Below, in pieces: positions 6,414-10,884 of a stretch of DNA of 10,884 nt (position 1 is its first letter; every line of letters begins with the position of its first letter). The DNA comes from an uncultured Dorea sp. Its GTDB lineage: Bacteria > Bacillota_A > Clostridia > Lachnospirales > Lachnospiraceae. Position numbers and translations under genes: made by a program. The stretch spans positions 1 through 10,884 of the forward strand of contig CAOKJI010000028.1 in assembly GCA_948468495.1 (NCBI GenBank). Reading direction: 5' to 3'. The notes beneath the pieces were generated by a model. The model saw nothing but the letters and a program-made list of their open reading frames with translations. It did not search any database and was not told where the DNA came from.

Positions 6414-7823
6414 TTACTGTACGTCATCCTGCGGGTATTTCTTCAAAATCCAGCATTTCATAAGAACATAGTACAGAACTCCCCCCACAATCAGCGCAAC
6501 AAACAGCGCATAATCAGAAAAGATAAGTCCAAGAATAATGGATGGAATAAATACAATCAGCGCCGCCGGGTTATAATTTTTATAATACGTATACTGTCCT
6601 CCGGATTTGTACAGCTCATCCACATTAATTCTCCGTTTCCGTACAAAATAATAATCGCTGATGATAATCCCAATAATCGGCCCAAGCATGCAGGTGATAA
6701 CCAGCAGTACGGAATTAAGCCGGTCTGCAAATACCCATGGCTGGCAGAGCAGACCTATAAGACCTGCTATAATTACCGCTTTTGCAAAGGTCAGTTTATG
6801 TGGGAATATATTCAGCAGTACGTATCCCGGAGGCAGCAGATTCTGACCTGTATTCGACGATACCTGCGCAAATACAACAAAGGATAGCAGAACCAGAATC
6901 ATAATAACCGGATTATCCGCGAAAACTTCCGTCATAACCGTAATCGGATTCCACTCTCCCGTTGCAATTCCGCTGACCATGCCGACTGCCGTAAATCCCA
7001 CCATAGGCAGCAGTAAGCCAAAAAACTGCGACCACATACTCCCGCTGTTCAATTTTACAAAAGAAAGCCCTGCGTCTACTTTGCCGGAAGCTGCCGCCGG
7101 CCGTTTCATAAAGCGTGTAAAATCCGAAATATTAACTGCCATCGTAATCTGCGCCCCTGCAAATGTAGTAACGGCAAGCAGCGGACTGATATTCCCCTGT
7201 CCCGGAGTGCTGAAAATATCCCAGCCAATATGATAACGCGTAACCAGATAGTACAAAATATAACCCGTAGTCAGCGTCAGCACAGGAATAGCGACCCAGT
7301 CGAACTTTGCAATCGCATCCACGCCAAGAGCCGTATTCAGAATCTGCAGCACCCCGAAAACCGCCAGAATCAGCATTGGATGGTCAAAGCCAAACAGATA
7401 CTTCAAAATGGCATTAATTGCTTCGCTTCCCATCCATGTCTGAAAGCCAAACCAGTAAATCGCCGGTATCGCACGTACAATTCCCGGAAAATACGCCCCC
7501 TTATATCCAAAAGGCGCCCGCATATACACCGCATAGGGGATTCCATACCGCATTCCCACGTCTCCGGTCAGAATTAAGAACACCCATACCGCCAGATTAC
7601 CAATGATACAAAACAGCAGAATCATCAGCGGCGAGAGATTCGGAAACATCTGAGCGCCAGAGATAAATGCAACCAGCTGGACATAGAACCCGATACACAT
7701 CACAAAAAAAGTCAGAGACGTTATATTCCGCTGTTCATCGCTGGAAGGCGCAAGCTCATCATTTTTTAAATTGAGATTTGTCTGGTTTTCCGGTATTTCA
7801 TTTTCTTTCTTCATTTGATTCAT
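6414..7823 (-). CDS. NCS1-family permease (nucleobase/hydantoin/allantoin:cation symporter)
   Basis: A 469-residue polytopic membrane transporter of the nucleobase:cation symporter-1 family (Mhp1, PucI, AllP relatives), which bring purines, pyrimidines, hydantoins or allantoin across the inner membrane with Na+ or H+. About 45 hydrophilic residues precede roughly 12 hydrophobic segments. Family motifs are YGIPYAVYMRAPFG (93-106), YWFGFQTWMG (123-132), which holds the ligand-stacking Trp region of Mhp1, and NISDFTRFMKRP (231-242). ATG 7821-7823 is preceded by AGGA 8 nt upstream; a second ATG at 7812-7814 could also serve. It is the first gene of the probable operon and has the best promoter in the window. 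Pairing with a cyclic amidohydrolase points to a cyclic ureide or amide as cargo; which one is unknown. Confidence 0.93.
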   Translation of the reverse strand: MNQMKKENEIPENQTNLNLKNDELAPSSDEQRNITSLTFFVMCIGFYVQLVAFISGAQMFPNLSPLMILLFCIIGNLAVWVFLILTGDVGMRYGIPYAVYMRAPFGYKGAYFPGIVRAIPAIYWFGFQTWMGSEAINAILKYLFGFDHPMLILAVFGVLQILNTALGVDAIAKFDWVAIPVLTLTTGYILYYLVTRYHIGWDIFSTPGQGNISPLLAVTTFAGAQITMAVNISDFTRFMKRPAAASGKVDAGLSFVKLNSGSMWSQFFGLLLPMVGFTAVGMVSGIATGEWNPITVMTEVFADNPVIMILVLLSFVVFAQVSSNTGQNLLPPGYVLLNIFPHKLTFAKAVIIAGLIGLLCQPWVFADRLNSVLLVITCMLGPIIGIIISDYYFVRKRRINVDELYKSGGQYTYYKNYNPAALIVFIPSIILGLIFSDYALFVALIVGGVLYYVLMKCWILKKYPQDDVQ

Positions 7824-7845
7824 TCCCTTCTTCCTGTTATTTTTG

Positions 7846-7860
7846 TCATTTCCGAAATGA
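7846..7860. repeat. Short dyad in the permease leader
   Basis: TCATTTCCGAAATGA has perfect 7-bp arms around a central base. It lies between the GTCGAC array and the permease ribosome site, in the predicted 5' leader. It may be a second operator or a small leader hairpin. Confidence 0.4.
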
Positions 7861-7872
7861 TTTTCTTTTTCC

Positions 7873-7892
7873 GTCGACTGTCGACCGTCGAC
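7873..7892. promoter_or_regulatory. Triple GTCGAC operator array over the permease start site
   Basis: GTCGAC occurs at 7873-7878, 7880-7885 and 7887-7892, an exact 7-bp period with single spacer bases. Each copy is a perfect palindrome of the GT-(N)-AC type favoured by FadR-subfamily GntR proteins. The predicted transcription start falls at about 7892, inside the array, where a bound repressor would block RNA polymerase. The same core is present in the GntR gene leader. Confidence 0.6.
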
Positions 7893-7898
7893 TTTATT

Positions 7899-7927
7899 AA
7901 TATATTACAATAATTTTATAAATTCAA
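7899..7927 (-). promoter_or_regulatory. Sigma-A-like promoter of the permease operon
   Basis: On the minus strand TTGAAT (7922-7927) and TATATT (7899-7904) are separated by exactly 17 bp, with very AT-rich flanking DNA upstream (to about 7960) that could act as an UP element. The predicted start near 7892 gives a leader of about 70 nt to the permease ATG. Confidence 0.6.
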
Positions 7928-8174
7928 CAATAGTTTTTTGCAATTTTATCAAAAAATATTCCACTGCGCCTTAATCCCCATCGAAGAGCTTGTAAAATCA
8001 GGAAAAACTTGGAAACGTAAAAGAAAACATATATAATCTTGATTAAGAAAGCCTTAATGGGCAGAAATTTTCAATGAGAATATTAGAGAAAAGCCCGGAC
8101 ATCTTGCTTGCCGGATTGGGGTAAAGGTATATCGGAAGCGGAATATTACCTGATGGATATAGGATGAAGGAGGC
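7928..8174. other. Intergenic stretch without a supported gene
   Basis: Together with 8212-8273 this makes the largest non-coding gap in the window. The part next to the permease promoter is AT-rich; the rest has only short frames on both strands with no ribosome site and no recognisable family. I see no RNA gene or clear relic here. Confidence 0.5.
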
Positions 8175-8211
8175 AGGGTGCAGACAGCCTATGAATGACT
8201 GTATGCACCCT
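8175..8211 (-). terminator. Hairpin downstream of the SDR gene, possible terminator
   Basis: Arms 8175-8187 (AGGGTGCAGACAG) and 8199-8211 (CTGTATGCACCCT) pair over 13 bp with one mismatch and an 11-nt loop, starting 62 nt after the SDR stop codon. The sequence after the hairpin on the minus strand is only pyrimidine-rich, not a clean U-run, so intrinsic termination is likely but weakly supported. Confidence 0.45.
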
Positions 8212-8273
8212 CCGGGTACCCCATTATGGCCATTCGGCCGTTTCACAAGGTATCGAACAATATTCTTATTCTG

Positions 8274-9095
8274 TTAAATCAATCCCAACTCTTCCATGCT
8301 CATAGCATGTACGCTTGTGTACCCACCATCCACAAAGAGTACCTGCCCGGTCACAAAGTTCGACGCATCCGACGCCAGATAATACGCCGCGCCAATCAGT
8401 TCTTCCGCCTCCAGGCAGCGCCGGAAAGGCGTCAGTTTCTGGACCGCTTCAAAATACTCTTTCGGTTGATGGGAAATAAAAGGAGTATGAATCCAGAAGG
8501 GCGCAATCCCATTGACATTAATATTGTAAGGCGCCATCTCATTGGCGAAGCTCCTTATAATCGCATGGACGCCTGCTTTGCTTGCTTCATACGTCATAGT
8601 AACATCCATGTGGGACAACGCCCCGCCTACGGAACCGATGTCCACGATTTTACCATAATTCTGCTTTTTCATAACCCTCGCAACAGCCTGATTGATATAG
8701 ATGGTTCCTTTTAAGTTAATGTCGATTACAAAGTCAACATCCTCCTGTGTATGCTCTGTACACACTTTATTCTTCGTCACTCCTGCCGTATGTATGAGAA
8801 TATCGATTCTTCCATACCTTCCGACCGCCTCGTCTACTGCGGCGTTAACGCTTTTCTGGTCCGCAATATTTCCTGTTACGTACGCAGCGTCAATTCCTAA
8901 TTCCTCCAATTCAGAACAGGTTTTTTCGCAGGCTTCTTCTTTCACATCAAATAAGATTATCCTGGCTTTCTGCAGACCAAATCCTTTTGCGCATATCCTG
9001 CCTACCCCGCCCGCGCCGGTAATCAATACAACTTTATCTTCAAAATTAAATAATTCCTCTACTTTGATATTCGTAACAACTGGTTTCATTTCCAT
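8274..9095 (-). CDS. SDR-family NAD(P)-dependent oxidoreductase (classical)
   Basis: A 273-residue cytoplasmic short-chain dehydrogenase that oxidises or reduces an alcohol/carbonyl pair. The coenzyme motif is TGAGGVG (26-32); N127 lies in DINLKG, and the catalytic S155 and Y169-x3-K173 (YEASK) are all present. The usual NNAG segment reads HTAG (102-105). An N-terminal extension of about 18 residues precedes the first strand. ATG 9093-9095 is well supported by AGGAGG (9103-9108) at 7 nt. It resembles the broad group that includes gluconate 5-dehydrogenase and 3-oxoacyl-ACP reductase, but the substrate cannot be set. It lies 250 nt downstream of the dihydrolipoamide dehydrogenase gene with a hairpin between, and upstream of the permease operon; whether it belongs to that pathway is unknown. 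Confidence 0.9.
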   Translation of the reverse strand: MEMKPVVTNIKVEELFNFEDKVVLITGAGGVGRICAKGFGLQKARIILFDVKEEACEKTCSELEELGIDAAYVTGNIADQKSVNAAVDEAVGRYGRIDILIHTAGVTKNKVCTEHTQEDVDFVIDINLKGTIYINQAVARVMKKQNYGKIVDIGSVGGALSHMDVTMTYEASKAGVHAIIRSFANEMAPYNINVNGIAPFWIHTPFISHQPKEYFEAVQKLTPFRRCLEAEELIGAAYYLASDASNFVTGQVLFVDGGYTSVHAMSMEELGLI

Positions 9096-9192
9096 AAATA
9101 AACCTCCTCGCTTTTTGCTTATGTATTCTCAAATCACACCTTAACACATACCCTCCGGGCTGGCAGACAAATTCCGGCAAAGTATTGGCGTA

Positions 9193-9219
9193 AGGGCAGG
9201 AAAACAAATTTCCTGCCCT
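9193..9219 (-). terminator. Perfect 11-bp hairpin downstream of lpdA, possible terminator
   Basis: AGGGCAGGAAA (9193-9203) and TTTCCTGCCCT (9209-9219) are perfect complements around a 5-nt loop, a compact, stable shape like an intrinsic terminator. It lies 126 nt after the lpdA stop. On the minus strand it is followed by TTACGCC rather than a long U-run, so efficiency is uncertain. It would separate lpdA from the SDR gene; I find no convincing promoter for the latter in 9096-9192. Confidence 0.5.
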
Positions 9220-9345
9220 GGAGCATGTTCCCTGATTACTTTCTGAAGATAGCAATACAGCATATTTTTCGGGGTAATATACACATTTGCTTATCTTCTC
9301 CTGATTCAATCCGCGTCCGCGAATCAACATGTAAACTGCAGCAAC

Positions 9346-10758
9346 TTAGCGTTTCTTTCTGTTCGGGGCGGCATGTATACATCTTCCATATACATCCAGC
9401 GCCGCCTCCCGCACCGTTTCACTTACTGTAGGATGCGAGTGAATCGTTGAGATAAACTCATCCACCGTAAGTTCTGCGCCTATAGCTATTGCGGCTTCTG
9501 AAATCAAATCTGTGGCTCTCGGTCCGATGATATGAACGCCAAGAATTTCTCCATACTTTTTACCGGCAATAATCTTCACCATTCCCTCCCCTCCATTGAT
9601 AATAAGGGCCTTGCCATTGCCTGCCATCCGGAACCTTCCTACAGCATATGCAAGGCCCTGCTCCTTACATTTTTCTTCTGTCAGTCCCACTGCCGCCGCC
9701 TCCGGGAACATGTATACGCAGGTCGGATTCGTTGTTTCATCGTATACGGAATCCATCCCGCATATATGTTCCACAGCAGTCTCTCCCATTGCAGAAGCCG
9801 TATGTGCAAGCTGGGCATAGCCCGATGTACAATCGCCGATGGCATACACGCCCGGTATGTTTGTCTGCATGCTTTCATTCACCTTAATGCGGCCCCGGTC
9901 ATGCTCTATATTTCCTGCGGCAAGATTCAGAGATTCTGTATTGGCTCTGCGTCCCACTGCAACAAGTACCTTTTCCGCCGCGAATCTTACTTCTTTGCCG
10001 GATTTGTCTTTGCAAATAACGACTGCTCCTTCCCCGTTTTTCTCAATTGCCTGTACCGGATGCTCAAGATGGAATGCGATTCCCATTTTCTTCATGTGCT
10101 CAATCCCAACCTGACAGATTTCTCCATCCAGCATCGGCAGCATATGATCAGCGGCTTCTACAACCGTTATCTTTGTTCCAAATGCGGCGTACGCGCAGGC
10201 AAGTTCCAGCCCGATTACGCCCCCGCCGATTACAACCATGGATTCCGGCAGTTTTTCTAACGAAAGCGCACCTGTTGAATCGATTACAGACGGATTATCA
10301 TTTAACCCAGGAATCGGCGGCCTTGCATTCACTGACCCGACAGCTATAATTATTGCGTCCGCCGACATGGCTTCCCTGCTTCCGTCTGTTCTGAGGACGG
10401 ATAGTTTTCCCGGAGCAGTAAATTCCGCCGCGCCCTCTACAACTTTTACTTTGTTCATTCTAAGCAGGCCGGCAATCCCTGTTGTTAACTTTCTGGCGAT
10501 ATCATTTTTATGGCTGATTACTTTTCCAAAATTTACGTTCAGTCCGCTCACTTCGATACCGATTTCTTCTCCCTGGTTCCGTATTTCTTCGGCAAGCTTT
10601 GCGCTGTGCAGCAGGCATTTCGTGGGAATGCATCCCACATTCAGGCATGTCCCTCCCAGATGCTGCTTTTCAATCAGCGTAACCTCCGCGCCAAGCTGGC
10701 CTGCCCGAATTGCCGCCACATAGCCGCCCGGACCTCCTCCTATGATAATAATCTTCAT
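9346..10758 (-). CDS. lpdA: Dihydrolipoamide dehydrogenase (E3)
   Basis: Reoxidises protein-bound dihydrolipoamide with NAD+ through FAD and a redox disulfide, serving 2-oxoacid dehydrogenase complexes, acetoin dehydrogenase or the glycine cleavage system. The 470 residues match classical E3. Visible are the FAD site GGGPGG (7-12), the redox disulfide C38-LNVG-C43, the NAD site GGGVIG (178-183), the second FAD motif AIGDC (306-310) and the active-site pair H442/E447 in HSHPTVSE. There is no N-terminal lipoyl domain. ATG 10756-10758 is chosen because the protein then starts MKIIIIGGGPGG and AGGAAAG-type purines precede it; the frame extends upstream to 10833 from a TTG with no ribosome site. 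Its partner complex is not in the window; the genes just beyond the right edge should reveal it. Confidence 0.96.
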   Translation of the reverse strand: MKIIIIGGGPGGYVAAIRAGQLGAEVTLIEKQHLGGTCLNVGCIPTKCLLHSAKLAEEIRNQGEEIGIEVSGLNVNFGKVISHKNDIARKLTTGIAGLLRMNKVKVVEGAAEFTAPGKLSVLRTDGSREAMSADAIIIAVGSVNARPPIPGLNDNPSVIDSTGALSLEKLPESMVVIGGGVIGLELACAYAAFGTKITVVEAADHMLPMLDGEICQVGIEHMKKMGIAFHLEHPVQAIEKNGEGAVVICKDKSGKEVRFAAEKVLVAVGRRANTESLNLAAGNIEHDRGRIKVNESMQTNIPGVYAIGDCTSGYAQLAHTASAMGETAVEHICGMDSVYDETTNPTCVYMFPEAAAVGLTEEKCKEQGLAYAVGRFRMAGNGKALIINGGEGMVKIIAGKKYGEILGVHIIGPRATDLISEAAIAIGAELTVDEFISTIHSHPTVSETVREAALDVYGRCIHAAPNRKKR

Positions 10759-10775
10759 CTTTCCTACCTCTTTCA

Positions 10776-10850
10776 TTACTGTTTGCCGGGCATCTGACCT
10801 GCTCCGATTCCTATACCAAAGTTTTCGGGACAAATCAGATACCCCCGCAG
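10776..10850 (-). other. Possible short ORF or gene relic before lpdA
   Basis: After the preceding stop, GGAGG (10859-10863) is followed 8 nt later by CTG (10848-10850) and an open frame that ends at TAA 10776-10778. The readable peptide ends PENFGIGIGAGQMPGKQ, which looks like a real protein C-terminus, but upstream the frame is closed by TAG 10872-10874 and no ATG, GTG or TTG start exists. It could be a frame-shifted relic or a small protein with a CTG start. I do not recognise it. Confidence 0.2.
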
Positions 10851-10863
10851 ACTGTAATCCTCC

Positions 10864-10884
10864 TTACGCTTCTACTTCAGAATG
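10864..10884 (-). CDS. Last codons of an unidentified upstream gene (partial)
   Basis: A minus-strand frame entering from the right edge ends with HSEVEA and TAA (10864-10866), directly followed by GGAGG. The TAAGGAGG arrangement is typical of a gene end coupled to the ribosome site of a following gene. Six residues are too few to name a family; a component of the complex served by lpdA would be the natural guess. Confidence 0.3.
   Translation of the reverse strand, partial: HSEVEA

Noticed and set aside
6311..6427. Longer N-terminus for the amidohydrolase overlapping the permease gene
   Set aside because: It would translate through the GC-rich hairpin; ATG 6308-6310 has AAAGGAG and a family-typical MLDLIVKNGTV start.
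7873..7892. CRISPR-like or microsatellite repeat
   Set aside because: Only three 6-bp units with single-base spacers; palindromic and placed at a promoter, so operator sites explain it better.
7977..8033. Plus-strand frame PIEELVKSGKTWKRKRKHI as a possible gene end
   Set aside because: Short, closed upstream by a stop in the AT-rich promoter region, no start or ribosome site, no family recognised.
8043..8246. 67-codon minus-strand frame in the intergenic region
   Set aside because: No ribosome site, low-complexity hydrophobic and proline-rich content, and it contains the SDR-downstream hairpin.
8226..8714. 162-codon plus-strand open frame overlapping the SDR gene
   Set aside because: Starts in intergenic DNA without a ribosome site and runs antisense to the SDR gene; no recognisable family.
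9096..9192. Promoter for the SDR gene
   Set aside because: Several weak hexamers but none with both elements at acceptable spacing; not supported.
9532..10260. 242-codon plus-strand open frame
   Set aside because: Lies wholly antisense to the clearly real lpdA; composition is Cys/His/Ser-rich without a domain or ribosome site.

Overview
The window reads as a piece of an intermediate-GC, low-GC-lineage Firmicute chromosome, most like a gut Clostridia/Lachnospiraceae-type anaerobe. The reasons are strong AGGAGG-type ribosome sites, a TTG start, Clostridia-style enzyme families and AT-rich promoters between more GC-rich genes. This placement is an inference from style; no marker gene is present. 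Every complete gene lies on the minus strand, so transcription runs from high to low coordinates.

Right part (10884 to 8274): the last codons of an unidentified upstream gene, a complete dihydrolipoamide dehydrogenase (9346-10758) with none of its partner E1/E2 or glycine-cleavage genes in view, then a classical SDR oxidoreductase (8274-9095). Hairpins follow both genes.

Centre (7930 to 1970): the main object is a probable catabolic operon. It holds an NCS1 nucleobase/hydantoin/allantoin-type permease (6414-7823), a dihydropyrimidinase/hydantoinase-family cyclic amidohydrolase with a full metal site (4934-6310), an extended-SDR epimerase/dehydratase (3921-4916), a D-2-hydroxyacid dehydrogenase (2771-3802) and a GntR/FCD regulator (1970-2668). 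A glycerate 2-kinase (622-1755) follows with its own likely promoter. The natural reading is uptake of a cyclic ureide or amide, ring opening, redox conversion of the carbon skeleton, and entry to glycolysis as 2-phosphoglycerate. The gene content echoes the E. coli allP-allB-glxK allantoin region, but the amidohydrolase looks more like a hydantoinase and no carbamoylase/amidase is visible, so the substrate is unknown.

Regulation: the palindrome GTCGAC occurs four times in the window and only in two promoters. Three tandem copies at 7-bp period sit over the predicted start site of the permease promoter, and one TGTCGACA sits just downstream of the predicted start site of the GntR gene. This is a concrete candidate operator set for local control and autoregulation. 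Several long hairpins without U-tracts occupy the gene junctions.

Left edge (1 to 620): a decayed region, with a C-terminal remnant of a 2-enoate reductase/NADH:flavin oxidoreductase-type flavoenzyme (minus strand) facing the C-terminal end of a HicB-like antitoxin gene (plus strand) that runs in from outside the window.
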